Part shown: positions 45,290 through 56,804 of the stretch, one piece after another | Numbering within the stretch: the stretch's first letter is position 1 | How the letters are laid out: the number at the start of each line of letters is the position of its first letter | Assembly: GCA_021234155.1 (NCBI GenBank) | Contig: JAJEKV010000001.1 | Span: 15,306,245 to 15,370,244 of the forward strand | Source of the DNA: Isoetes taiwanensis | Lineage: Eukaryota; Streptophyta; Lycopodiopsida; Isoetales; Isoetaceae | Length of the DNA: 64,000 nucleotides | Direction of reading: 5' to 3' | Notes under the pieces: generated by a model | What the model saw: only the letters and a program-made list of their open reading frames with translations | Told to the model about the DNA's origin: nothing | The model's database searches: none | Translations under genes and position numbers: made by a program

Positions 45290-45933
45290 GCTAATGATAT
45301 GTAGCTGAAATTATTAGCCTAATACAATATTATGTGTCTTCTACACCTATTTGATTTGTTATGGTTTTGTGTAGAACTGTATAGAGCATTCTATAAATCA
45401 TCCTGAATTGCATCTTCTCATAGTAATGCTACAAGCGTGCTAACCTGTGCATTATAATTTCTTTTCTTCCGTATTTGATGACAACATATTATGTGTTCTT
45501 AGCTAAATAATTGCTTTTGATTATCTTCATATATGTGGCTCCTGTTTAGTGAACGAAATTAGTTTTACATAGATTCTTATTACTATTGGACAGAATTTAT
45601 GATTTGGTTTGGACCATATTGTACATTCATAATACTTAGAAGGTTTGACATCGATAACAAGTGGTTCTTTGCTACGACACCTGTAATACGGCTTGCAACT
45701 AACTTCGTTTGTTTGCTTGCTGTGGATGCAGGTAACAGCAAAGGTTTTGACCTTTGACGTATTTAGACAACAGAATTTGCCTTCATAGAAGGGAGTAATT
45801 ATTTCTGTTTGTCTGATGTTATTTTTTATTTACTCTTAAAAGATATTTTGTGGTCTCATACATTGCGCTATTCTACAGATTTAGTTGAAATATAGTTTTG
45901 CTGGGTTTCGCTTTTGGTAAGGTGTTCTACACA

Positions 45934-46312
<379 letters not shown>

Positions 46313-46319
46313 CTATATG

Positions 46320-47262
46320 CAATGCAGCATAGATGTGCCAAAGCAGAGATATGGAACTTTGGCTTGAAAAGAATTCTTTTTATAACACTGATCTCCAGTG
46401 GTTTTGTATGGATGTGAAGTATGGGGTCCTGGATTGGCATTGGAGACTAGGAAAATGGTTGAGAAAGTTCAAAAGAAATTCTTTCAGTCGGAACTTAGAA
46501 CAACAATGCAAACTCCCTATGTTATGATGTTAGCAGAACGTGGGATGCTCACACTGGAAGCAGAGGCGCTTTGCAGACTCCTTAATTATGTCTATAGGGT
46601 GTTGTATATTATGCCTGAAGAGAGTTTACCATGCTCGGCCTTGGAAGAGATGCGGGTTAAGGGCTGGTTTGCTGATGCCACTCAGTGGATGGCACGATGG
46701 GGGATGAATACTCATGATTTAGCTTTGTGTAAAGATGATATCTGCACATGGGTCAAAATGGATGTTCTTCAGAGGACATGGAGAGATGGGGCAGTAGAAA
46801 AGGAGTTTTATAGGACCCATATTAATCCTACATTGCAGGAGGCAAAGTATTTGGCAGAGGGGTAGGCTTGGTGTTGTAGACAGGTGGAATGACATTCCTC
46901 ACGAGCTTAGATTGTGTAAGATATGGAGGCAGGGATACTTGAAGATGAGGAACATATACTTCTACATTTCCATGCTTACAGAGATATTCGAGAGAAGTAT
47001 GATGTGTGTGCTGACACGTTGATTCTTTGATTTTTTTAGGATATCACATATTGGGAGATGTATCATCGATATTTTAGAATGTAGGGATGATGCTTTAAGA
47101 ACCTTAAAAGTAGATGAGTTAGAGGTAGGAGAGGCTAATGCATTACTATCAGATGATGCATTAGATGATTTGTTTTATAATGTTGAATGTACAAGTTGAA
47201 TCTCTTATAGACCTAGCGGTCTCACAGACGTAATAATCAAATTTCTTTTCATTTCATTTCTC
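46320..47262 (+). mobile_element. 5'-truncated LINE copy beside (CT)n/(CA)n
   Basis: Colinear with the ORF2 C-terminal half: VLYGCEVWGPGLALETRKMV (from 46,398), TPYVMMLAERGMLTLEAEAL and KGWFADATQWMARWGMNTHD. The zinc-knuckle part is rearranged or decayed after 46,865. The 3' end has the hairpin AGACC-TAGC-GGTCT (47,209-47,222), then 'cgtaataatcaaa' and an ATTTC-type tail, followed by 'tcccctctc'. The next LINE fragment starts immediately downstream in the same orientation. Confidence 0.85.
47209..47222 (+). other. LINE 3'-terminal hairpin (AGACC-TAGC-GGTCT)
   Basis: Perfect 5-bp stem with a different loop from the copy at 32,622, followed by the A-rich stretch and ATTTC tail. Confidence 0.75.
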
Positions 47263-47269
47263 CCCTCTC

Positions 47270-48596
47270 AAAGTGTTGCAGTGGTACACTTTATAAAGGA
47301 GATCAACTCATTGAGCACTCTAGATGTGAGAAATGAGTCAAATCATGTGTCTATAATTGCTTCAATAAAGGTCTCGGGTATAGCTATGCAACAATAAGAG
47401 GTTGTTATCTCTCCATGAATATATGTGGCAGAAAGAAAGAAGAGGCATATTTGAGTTTATTTGGAAAGATGTGTGAACAAGTGAGATGACTTGAGGGAGC
47501 TGATGAGCTAAGTGCTCTTCTTAGCTCCATCGTCACTCATGCTACACAGGAATGTTATGTATCAGGGCATAGAAGAAAAGGCCTACCTTGTAATGTTTGA
47601 TTCGACGAGGAGTGTAGGAAAAAGAGGAGGCAATATAGAAGTACGGTAGGGGAATGCAAGGGGCAACTAATCATAGAGTTTAAAACTCTTGCAAATACAA
47701 AGAAAAGGGCATTTTTGAGGGGCAAACAAGAAGATGTAGTTAAGGAATTGCTAGTTGATTCTCTTAAGTTTTGGAAGGAACTTAAGCAAGGCAAGAATGG
47801 GATAGCACAGTTGCAAGTTGATGGGTTGATTAATCAGGTAAAGAAATTGTATCATGCATAAGACATACGGGAGGACGACCAATAAGGTGGGAGCTGTAAA
47901 ATGGTTTTCTCGATTGATGACATACAGCATGGGCTTGGTAAGCTTGCCAATAGAAAGGCAACAGATTCTGCAGGACTAGTGATGAAGCTTTTGAAGTTGG
48001 CAGGACCGCAAATAGTGGGTGCGCTTACAAGGATGTTCAATGCAGCTGTTACAAAGGGTTTCCCTCAACATGGCAAATCAAGAAAGTGGTGCCGATCCAT
48101 AAAGTGGGAGACAAGAGGGGTCCTAACAATTATAGAATTGGTCATGGTTAGTGGTTTATTTTCTAAGATATATGCTACCATTGTAGAGCATAAAATTAGT
48201 GTTGGGACTGAGGATCAAAATGTCAGGACTAAGGGGCAAGCGGGTTTTAGACCGCATAAATCCATAATCAATCATCTTGTTACTTTCAAGGCAATGATTA
48301 ATGTTGTTAAGGGGAAACGACAACTGCTATTTGCTGCATTTGTAGATTGCACCAAGACTTTTGATACAATGTGTAGAAAAAATCTTTAGATCAGTTTGGA
48401 ACGATAGAAGTGCCTGAAGAATACAAAGATGCAGTGTGCTTGTTATATGAGAACATTCTAGGTACACTTTTACCTCATTTGTTGAGGAATGTGATGAGAT
48501 AATGGTTAGCAATATGAGGGTTAAACAGGGATGCCTAATGTCACCAACTTTTTCTTGTATATTTATTGATGAATTGGAAGAATGGATAGGGAAGTA
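47270..48596 (+). mobile_element. LINE ORF2 fragment, 5' part of an element interrupted by a reverse-strand insertion
   Basis: Begins inside the endonuclease (NESNHVSIIASIKVSG, about 47,330, matches the motif around NSDHVPI). It continues through EECRKKRRQYRSTVGECKGQ, GLGKLANRKATDSAGLVMKL (47,934), GQAGFRPHKS (48,235) and FVDCTKTFDTM (48,340). It stops at VKQGCLMSPTFSCIFIDELE plus EWIG (48,597). Catalytic Asp of FVDF is present, but several stops and frameshifts occur. The next ORF2 residues (GYVILFLYANDIVLI) resume at about 50,430, after the ORF1-only element. Confidence 0.85.
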
Positions 48597-50418
48597 TAAG
48601 ATAAAGATAAAGATAAAGATAAATTTTTATCGCCCAACAGGGTTATGGGACCCATACAAGAAAAGGGGGCAGAAGCCCAAACAGCCGGAGCAAAGAAGGC
48701 AAAAGCCCAAACAAATCCCAAGGACAAAGCCACAAAGAAAACAAAGGGCCAAGGCCCAAAGAAAACATGAGGGCAAAAAGCCCCAGTACAAACAAACAGG
48801 ATGAACATGCTCATGGATGCTAAGGATATTAGTGCTATTGAGATATTCTAGACATAACCTATCCATGGGTTGGAAGGCCAATGGTGTAGAATAATCGCTG
48901 CTCCTCCTCGATAAACTGCCCATTTCTTATGCTGGCGCGCTTCCCTTACTCTACAGAGTTCGTCTCTGCGCTTGCACAACTGTATTGGAGAAAGATCCTC
49001 CGTCATCGAATGCCCCCTTTAGGTGGTTGCCATGTGAAGAATATGGAGCCAGACTCAACGCATCCCTTTGAAGCGAGCGAGAAGGTGACGACCGATTAGG
49101 GACGCGTTGCTCCCGAAAGCAAAGCACTCACAATTCCAATGGAAAGGAGCGTGCATTGTCTCCGTAAAAATTTCCTTGCTACCTCCAAATGCAATGCGTC
49201 ATACGCATCCGTCTCTATAACCCCTATAATCTGCAAATTAAGGGCTTCCTGTATCGAGTCATAGAGGCATCTGTGATGAAGACGCCTTTGGGGGCTAGTA
49301 GAAACCCCAGATGGTGGCAAGTCGGATTGTGAGACTGAGTCCTGCATCAATACAATGTCTGGCCTCACCGCATCTGCTGCATTAACACAATGTCTAGCCT
49401 CGGTCTGAATCTATCATCAACACCTTTGTGTTGCCTCGGGCGACCTCGAGTGGGATATGTGTGTACAGAAGCATATAAAGCATCTGCATTCTCACCACCC
49501 TGATTTGCTGAATGTGGCACGAAGTCCTTCAGCAACTGCAGTAACTCTGTCCAACGCTCAACAGAAATAGTGAGAGATGTGGCCACATTTCCGCCCTCAG
49601 AATAAATGGCATAGAGATGATTCCGGAGTGGAGGCGGGAAACAAGGAGCCCGAGAGCGAGGGTGCCGTTGAACCCAATCCTAAGAGGCTGGCCGGGCCCA
49701 AATAGAGAGGGAAGGCAAAACCGATTGGAGCAGGTTGGTGTCGCCATGAAGCCGGGTCCGATCGGAGCTCCGAGGACGGGCGGAGATCGTGGGAGCAAGG
49801 GCTGCACTATTGGCGGTGGTTTCGCCCTGGCCATTCGCACTCCAAAGCGCTGGTTATTGGGTGTCCTGTGGCTCATGGTGTGCAGAGGTTAAATGCAGGA
49901 GTGCAGAGGAAATTGGGACAGCAAGATTGGTGACAGATGGTTGATGCTAAAGAAGGGGTTGTTGCAGAGAAATTCATGCTAGAACCAACCAAGTCTAGAT
50001 CTGATTGATGAGCCCCTACATGTTTCCTGCAGCATCGAGAGGCTTCCGATTGCCTTCTTTTCCAATAAAACCCCTACCTGCAGGGTGCGGGTTGCTGAAC
50101 CAAGGCGGCACTGGGAGTTCCAATCAGGGATTGGTTTGAGATTTATTTTACTGTGCTGGGTTCACTGTCGGCCAAGGTAAAAAGGAATTCGAATGACAGG
50201 AAAAAAACAGAAAGATTTAACCAAGCAAAACCTGTGCCGCCAGCAGATGCCGCCGAGCAAAGCCTTGGCAGAACTGTTCGTGCCCGAGATTTGAAGCAAT
50301 CCTGTGAATCAAGAGGCCACATTGAGTCGGTGAATAGCAACTGGGGCTGTCAGAATCGGGATCGGGTCTTTGGCTTCTACTACTGCTTCTTGATGCTGGA
50401 ACCTTAGCCTGATAAGGG
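48597..50418 (-). mobile_element. ORF1-only (HAL1-like) derivative of the LINE family, inserted into a LINE ORF2
   Basis: Transcribed leftwards. The tail (TTTATC)n lies at 48,597-48,630, preceded on the minus strand by CCC-TGTT-GGG-CGATAAAAA, the family-type 3' end. Upstream are decayed but clear ORF1 parts. The RRM-like segment (about 49,270-49,110) reads EALNLQIIGV, matching KANNLRIAGL. The C-terminal segment (about 49,010-48,890) reads TEDLSPIQLCKRRDEL then REARQHKKWAVYRGG, matching NDDLTKIQFQQRKDDI and KEARASGKRAYWRGG. No endonuclease or reverse transcriptase lies between ORF1 and the 3' end, the layout of mammalian HAL1. A diverged direct repeat (gatagggaag at about 48,586, gataagggag at about 50,414) may be the target duplication. 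Confidence 0.7.
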
Positions 50419-51780
50419 AGAAGGATTAGTTGTGACTGGATACGTTATTCTTTTTCTTTATGCGAATGATATTGTGTTGATTGCTCGAAGGAAGTAGGGG
50501 ATGTAGAAGCATCTAAATGCTTTAGCCTCTTTTTGTGATGCGGGGGGTGCTACAGGTGAACCCAAGCAAGACTAAGGTGCTGATTTTGGAACAACCCTAG
50601 ATAAAAACTATGCTTTTACTTATAAGGAAAACTCAATGGAGATAACTACATCCTACGAGCATTTGGGGCTCATGGTGGATAATAATTTCATGTGAAATCA
50701 AACAATAGAGCAACAGATAAATGGGGGGCTTAAGGCCTTTTACGCGATGCAAGGAAATTTGCGAAAGCCAATATAAGAAAAATTAGTTTGAAGAGAATGC
50801 TATTCAAGGGGCTGGTGCAAGCAATATTTATGGGTATGACGTATGGGGTTCGGGACCATTGGAGCTATGGCAGAAAATTGAAAAGGTCTTTTACAAGATT
50901 CTCTCTATCTATTCTCTACCCTTTGCTTATCTCTTTATTTCTATTCAGTTATCAAGCAGTACAAAACTTTCATCAAGGGCAAGAAGGCACAATATATTGT
51001 AGAATACTAATGGAAAATATTTTACATTCTTGGCTGCCACCCTAGGACATTTTGGAGGAGAGCCTTATATAAGCCTATGCAACCTCTTGACAACATTTCT
51101 CCAGAGCACTGGGATCAGTACTTGAGGCAGCTTTATGATCCTACCATGATCCTGAATACTATGCCAACACAAACTGGTCACTCATTGACCCTATGGAGGC
51201 AGATATCACGTATGGCTTGCAACGACTTGCAAATGAAAGGGCATCAGATCTAAGATGGCATGCATGCAGAACCGTTGAGGTGGGATGGACCTCAAATCAT
51301 CTCAATCTGGACCAGCTTTTTCAATAGAGTCCTTCATGAAGGCTTTTCTATGCAATGGACCATCAACAGAGTCCTCAACATTGTCCTACCAATTACCGGA
51401 TTGAAAAAAATTGCTCTTCGATGTATAAAGGGCAAACAATATGCAGGATGTGCCTCAACTCACATTATCTAGGCATTGAGGTGGATCGATGAGGGACATA
51501 CCACAAGAGCTTCGATTGTGCAGAGTGTGGGAGGAAAACATGTTGGAAGATGAGAATCATGTCATTCGTCGTTGTCCAACCTACCGACTTGAGAGGGCAT
51601 CATGCAGTTCAAGCCAACATCCTTGTGGAATTTTTTAGGCTCCATGCAAAGGTAATAGGTAGCTTCTTATTAGATGTTCTAGAATTGAGAGAATGATATG
51701 TGCATTTGGAGGATTATGAGTCATGATTAGGAGGGGAGGCTGGTATTCTCCCATGTGAGGGAGATATTCTATAAATTTCT
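50419..51780 (+). mobile_element. Rearranged LINE ORF2 remainder
   Basis: Starts where the 47.27-48.60 kb fragment stopped: GYVILFLYANDIVLI (YADD changed to YAND), KHLNALASFC, GGLKAFYAMQ (about 50,733) and KRMLFKGLVQ (about 50,791). Order then becomes irregular. Residues belonging before the catalytic core appear at about 51,120-51,400 (DQYLRQLYDPT, YGLQRLANERASDL, NRVLHEGFSMQWTINRVLNI). After them come the C-terminal parts (NSHYLGIEVDR at about 51,449, EDENHVIRRCPTYRLERA at about 51,547). So it is a mosaic of at least two LINE copies, decayed. Confidence 0.7.
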
Positions 51781-52430
51781 CTGTGGTTGAAAACTTCTAT
51801 CTGTACATAAAGGTACTTTTATTGAAATTACAGGCTATTTACACTAAAATTGCAACCCGTAATCCTTCCCACATTTTTAGGAGTGGCACCGCCATGATTC
51901 ATTGCAAAGGAGGAGCAAAAACATCGCATCACTACGAGTCCACGATTCATTGCAAAGGAGCAAAAACAGAGCATCACTACGATTTGCCGGATGAGCTCTG
52001 GCTTTGTGTTTAAAAACAAAAGATTAGTGGAAGGTCTGCAAGCTAAAACATAGAGGAATCCATTTTTCCCCACAGATCCGTCAAGCAAACCTTTCCAAGC
52101 TGGGGTATGGAGTTCCGACAAAGCAAACCAGGGTATTCCATTTCGCAGAAGCTTGGTTCTACGTCTGCTGAATCAGGGTAACACCTTGCACAGAAGCTTG
52201 GTTCTACATCTGCAGGATCTGCATCTACAACAAGGCCGCATGCAACAAGCCTCCTGCCATGGCCATACCTGGAAAATATAAAGAAGCTATACTCTGAAAG
52301 AATCTGTCATAAAAGCTCCGGCTATAGCCTGGATCAAAGCCTACCGCCATATCACACGAACATCCAGGAAGAAACTGGATCAAACCCTACCGCCATCGCT
52401 TGTAGGTAATTTCAATAAAATATCTTTACG
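51781..52430. other. Gene-free stretch with two short tandem duplications
   Basis: 'gattcattgcaaaggag' recurs at about 51,896 and 51,946 within a repeat of about 50 bp, and 'cagaagcttggttctac' recurs at about 52,146 and 52,191. No coding support. Confidence 0.5.
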
Positions 52431-52580
52431 TTTTATATAAATTGTTTATAGGTTTTTATGGGGGTAAATACCTCGGCGGCGCCGCCAGGCTCGGCGGCGG
52501 ACTCGCGACCTCCGCCCCTTGCCCGCCACCTCGCCGAGGTATTTACCCCCCGTAAAAACCTATAAACGATTTTTATATAA
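52431..52580. mobile_element. 130-bp fold-back MITE with 10-bp target duplication
   Basis: TTTTATATAA flanks both sides (52,431-52,440 and 52,571-52,580). Inside, about 38-bp inverted repeats start ATTGTTTATAGG at the left and ATCGTTTATAGG at the right (reverse complement), and pass through GGGTAAATACCTCGGCG into a GC-rich centre of about 50 bp. The duplication length of 9-10 fits Mutator-like elements. The whole element can fold into one long hairpin. No coding capacity. Confidence 0.75.
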
Positions 52581-52628
52581 TACAAAAACATGTCTCATAA
52601 ATCTGATGGACTAGTAGGCGAAAATAAT

Positions 52629-53165
52629 TTCCCTCCCTCCCTCCTTCCCTCCCTTCCTTTAACCTAGGTGCTAGTTTTAGCACTCTCCCTTTTGTCCACT
52701 GTTTTTTTCTTCTGCACTGTATGGCTTCTAATAGCACTGGGTCAAACAGTCCTATCAGGCATCGGGAGTCAGCTGAAGAAAAAATCCTCCCTATGTCCTT
52801 GTTTCTGCCTTGCCGCTATTGCATACGGCAAACTGATAGCATAGACACACAAAACTAAAACAAAAGCCACGAAGAAAACTAAATCTATTTCAGTATTAGT
52901 ATTTCAAGAAATTGCCACAGGTTCCAATTTAGAATCTGTTTGCTGTCATAACTAAGGGGGCTTCTAAATTGGGGATCTCTAAAAATAAAAAGGTGGAAAG
53001 CCATAACTCTGTAGAATCAGAAGAGATAGAAGAAGAATCAAAAGCTGACTTTGAATCTGGATCCATGCCTATTAAGAATGCTGAAGGTTCAACATGTCTA
53101 ATTATGCCATCTCCAGGATCAAATTATTATGATTTCCAAATGCCATGATAAGCTGCTACAAGCCA
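52629..53165 (+). mobile_element. Possible 5' fragment of a LINE (pyrimidine tract plus ORF1-like start)
   Basis: A ccctcc/ccttcc tract (52,629-52,660) precedes an ATG at 52,721 that opens MASNSTGSNSPIRHRESAEE. After breaks, a coding-like stretch at about 52,958-53,130 reads KGASKLGISKNKKVESHNSV, followed by an acidic part. Pyrimidine tract, ATG and a polyampholyte N-terminus copy the layout of the intact LINE ORF1, but sequence similarity is weak. Confidence 0.35.
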
Positions 53166-53169
53166 CAAG

Positions 53170-56100
53170 GGGAAGAAAATGCCAAAATTTTAAACTATTT
53201 CTTGGACTCTATGGAAATTGTGCAAGTTAGAGAAAAAATCATATTGATTTGATTTGGCTACCCGCCTATAATTGGCTCTTAGTCGGACATGTCCCTCTGA
53301 TCATGAACAAGAAACTTTAAGTTGCTTGGCATATCAGCTTTCTATCCACGGGGAGCTCGTAGTGATAGGATTAAAATTGAGACGATTAATATGCTGCATG
53401 ATACTGTGCTGTGTTGTGTTCACAATTTCTTCGTGTTGCTCTTGCGAACCAGGCTAGTCATAATTTAAGCATAAGAGGATCAATCAGGTTGTAAATGACT
53501 TGTACGATGCTATGTGAAAAATTTGAGTATCAAGATAAAGCACACGTTTCAAGAACCAGACCACAAATGTGGGCCTACGTATCTTTATAGATGCAGAGAC
53601 ATATGTCACCACTTATTAGTTACAACGTTCACTTCAATTAACTAGCATAATCTTAGTTGCTTATAATGAAGAATATATACCCAGAATGCTTTCGATGCAT
53701 CAAAAACTTATCCTTGTTGAGTGGCTTATTCAGAAGGTAACTCCTCTGCGGATGTCTTTCATTAAAACTGTCGATCTAGCACCTTCTCCCTAGTAAAATG
53801 GTGATGGAAAAAAAAAAAAGCTTTAACAAGACTCAACACAAAACAAACAAGACCAAACACAAAAGAATGAAACATGAAAACACACTTTTTGGCCACCGGA
53901 GTTTTCTTTTGATGAAGGCAAGATTTTGTATTTAATATGAAAATGGTACAAGACCTTATTTAGACCCCACCAAGGGCCAAAATAGGAAGTATTCTAGCAA
54001 AAATGGCTCCAATAACCAAATGCCTAACAATTAAAGCTCATATAACAGTAATCAAGCTTAATGACCACCATAGAATAATACCCTTGTACTTTAAAATCGA
54101 GACTTCCTCAGCCTCTTCTTTATCATTGCAAGAGGGTACAAGTCTCCTCCTTTTAGTCTGCATTGTACTAAGTAGGCACGGTCTTCTTCCCACTGAGTAC
54201 TACAGGAGGCAATGACATTTTTAAGTTAAACAACAAAGATTTTCCTGGACCTTGAGGAGCACAACCGAAGAATGTACCTAGAAGAATAAGATATGCCCAT
54301 GCAAGATGCTCTAAGAAGTCATAAAGATCTACTTCTTCTTCCACTACAAGTACTACAGGGGCTGAAAACCCTTTCCAAAAGTGAGCACTACTACCATGAA
54401 GCCTAGACCAAAAGCTATTAAAGAAGAATTCACCTGTACTAAGAGAGCTAGCCATCCCCTTCCTGCTAGTAGAGTACTATAGTGTTCATCATACAACACC
54501 ATTTCCACCTAGAGCACCCTACAACTCTACTTCTGCAATTGACTCAACCTCTTCTCCAGATCTACAGTACTATAGGCCATGCTCCCCCTTTCCGTGTGAA
54601 AACTGGAGGTGAAGACTCATATCTTAAACACTAATAAATACTATAGAAGAAAGCCCATCCCATTTCCAAGGAACACTACCAAGTAGTAGCCTTCATCAAG
54701 ATCCTACAATACCAAGTAGTAGCCTTCATCAAGTTCCTACAATCCCCAAGAATCAATTAGCCATAGTCAACAAGAAAAAGGAAACTAAATCATGACCTCC
54801 TGTCCAATGGCAAAACACCTCCTCCCTATTATGCATTGGCCAACCACGACTTCCTCTCCAGCTGGGATGGAGAAGGGGAGAGGAAATGCAAGAAACACCA
54901 GAAATGGTGTTCTTACAATCCCTATGATCTGCTATGTCCAGCACCTGCATTGGCCCTGCCAATACCACAGTGAGTGTGGCTTCTATTTTATAGTGAGTGC
55001 AGACCTGTTGCAATGAGTGCAGTAGGAATAGTTTTAAATAATTTTAAAGTCAATATTTATAATGTAAATAATTTTAAGAATTTTCTTTCATGAATTGCGA
55101 ACCCTTTTGAATGTTGAAGACGGTTGGAGGCGCAACAAGACGGTCAGAGGCGCTACATAAATAGGCCAGAGCCGATGTGAGGAGCTTGGAGGCCGTCAAA
55201 ATGGATAACGCATGGAACTATCTTTCTAAAAATGATTTTTATTGTTAATTTTCAATTAGGCTAATCGTAGAAGTCCCATGGCTCTATTATCATATGAATT
55301 GTTGTGCTCTATTATCACATTCATAGATGAGCTACAAAGTTCGCGTTCAGCCTAGGATTGCCAGAATGACAGTGAATTGAGGGCTTGCTTAGGTTCTGTT
55401 TTCAAGTATAATGGTCAAGACAGAGCACAAGAATAGCATTGAACGTTACAGGCTTATAATTTTGTTGCAGACTTTGACCTTGCATTCACTACTGGCATAA
55501 TTAGCAAATATTCTTCATAGTAATTCTACAGGGAAAGACACTAGAACTCATTTACCTCCATGGCGTTTCCATAGTCACATTATAAAAAACGTTTATAATC
55601 ACTGCTTTTGCGACCATACCAAGGCCAGTTCCAACTTTCATCATGCTCTCTCAGCCACTTCAGAGTTTCCAGCATTTTTGCCACTAATTTTCTCCACATG
55701 CATTTCTAAGGGTTGTGATTGCAGTCTTATAGACATGAATAGGTTTATACCTTACGAACTTGAGAGCATTTTGCTTGTCAATGTATTGCATTGCCGATGT
55801 ATAATAGGGAAAATTTAAGTCCCAAAGACTAGAAGGAGTCAAGGAACAAGGAAAAAAGGCAATGTCCTAACCGTCTAAGCCTAAGATTACATCTATAGCC
55901 ATGCCCACCTACTAAGTTATTTGCACAATCCAATCCATCCAAGACTTGATGAACTATATACTACTTACTGTCATTGCTATATCTGCAGTGTCAAAGCTTC
56001 TTACATCTGGAGAACACATTTTGATCTTTTCCATGTGTTGGCAACGATCTTCTTCATGTGTTGCCTCTGGGTATAGATTAGTTGCACCTTCTTTTGAAAC

Positions 56101-56570
56101 AAGTTTCTTGAGATCTGGTAAAATTTCTTTTTTATTATCTAGTTGGAAATTTCGCCCTTTTGGAAGAAGGAAATTTTTTTGAGCAATTGGATTAATTTTT
56201 TGTAGATAATTTTCCCTTTGCTGCTAGAAAAGTAGTGATATGCACCTACATCTTCTGGACATGCCAGGAGGCTAAGTTGAGGAGATACTAGACCTCTAGC
56301 TCCCGCTCCTATATTATATGCATTATTGCACCTTGAATCATTTTGTAAACACCAATCATGATCTTGGCCTTCACAGTAGCCATGAGCGCAACATATATGT
56401 TTTGGAAGTGGAAGAATTTACTGACAGATATCTGCCATGTTACTCAATCAAGCGAATTGATTGGCAATATCAATCGTTTTATTGATCTCTAGATAACAAC
56501 AATGGATCTGAAGTCCTTTTTTCTTCCAGAGTGCTCACATTGCTTGGACTAATCTTTTTGGGTTGCCCCT
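53170..56570. other. Gene-poor stretch with repeat traces
   Basis: At about 53,905-53,950 the minus strand ends in 'aaatacaaaatcttgccttc', typical of plant L1/SINE-type 3' ends, so a leftward element may lie in 53.9-54.8 kb, but no coding part is recognisable. An A run lies at 53,808-53,819. A 33-bp tandem pair (accaagtagtagccttcatc) is at about 54,678-54,743. No gene supported. Confidence 0.35.
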
Positions 56571-56680
56571 AGGGGGGCAAACCCTTGTTTATGTGGGCTT
56601 TTGGCATATCCTAGGTATATGCTATTAGGGGCAACCCTTGTTTATGCGGGCTTTTGGCATATCCTAGGTATATGCTAGAA
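56571..56680. repeat. Tandem pair of about 55 bp
   Basis: Two near-identical units (starting at 56,571 and 56,627) share 'cccttgtttatg' and 'ggcatatcctaggtatatgc'. The second is followed by an inverted piece of the same motif (tccctaggata). Confidence 0.75.
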
Positions 56681-56804
56681 TATCCCTAGGATATGCTGAT
56701 GACTGCTCCAAACTTATGATTAGCTGTAAACTCTCGGTCACTTCTGTTGGTGGGCAGCCGCTCTCGAAACCGGCTAACCGGAGAGGTCTTTTTTTTAGTT
56801 GCAG

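Larger units (their letters stand above)
39398..45925. repeat. Duplicated segment, copy B, split by two insertions
   Basis: Pieces B1 (39,398-39,512), B2 (40,872-41,015) and B3 (45,301-45,925) together equal copy A. The first break has CATAA on both sides (39,508-39,512 and 40,867-40,871). The second has gctagtgattg (41,005-41,015) and gctaatgatat (45,290-45,300), a diverged 11-bp pair. Both look like target-site duplications of insertions that came after the segmental duplication. Confidence 0.8.

Noticed and set aside
39395-45925. Copy B read as a gene with two introns and copy A as its processed form
   Set aside because: The joints carry direct repeats rather than GT/AG borders, and neither copy has a coding frame; insertions explain it better.
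48563-48814. Hydrophobic minus-strand frame that looks like a membrane protein
   Set aside because: It lies in the low-complexity 3' part of the ORF1-only element; the hydrophobicity comes from the T/G-rich strand.
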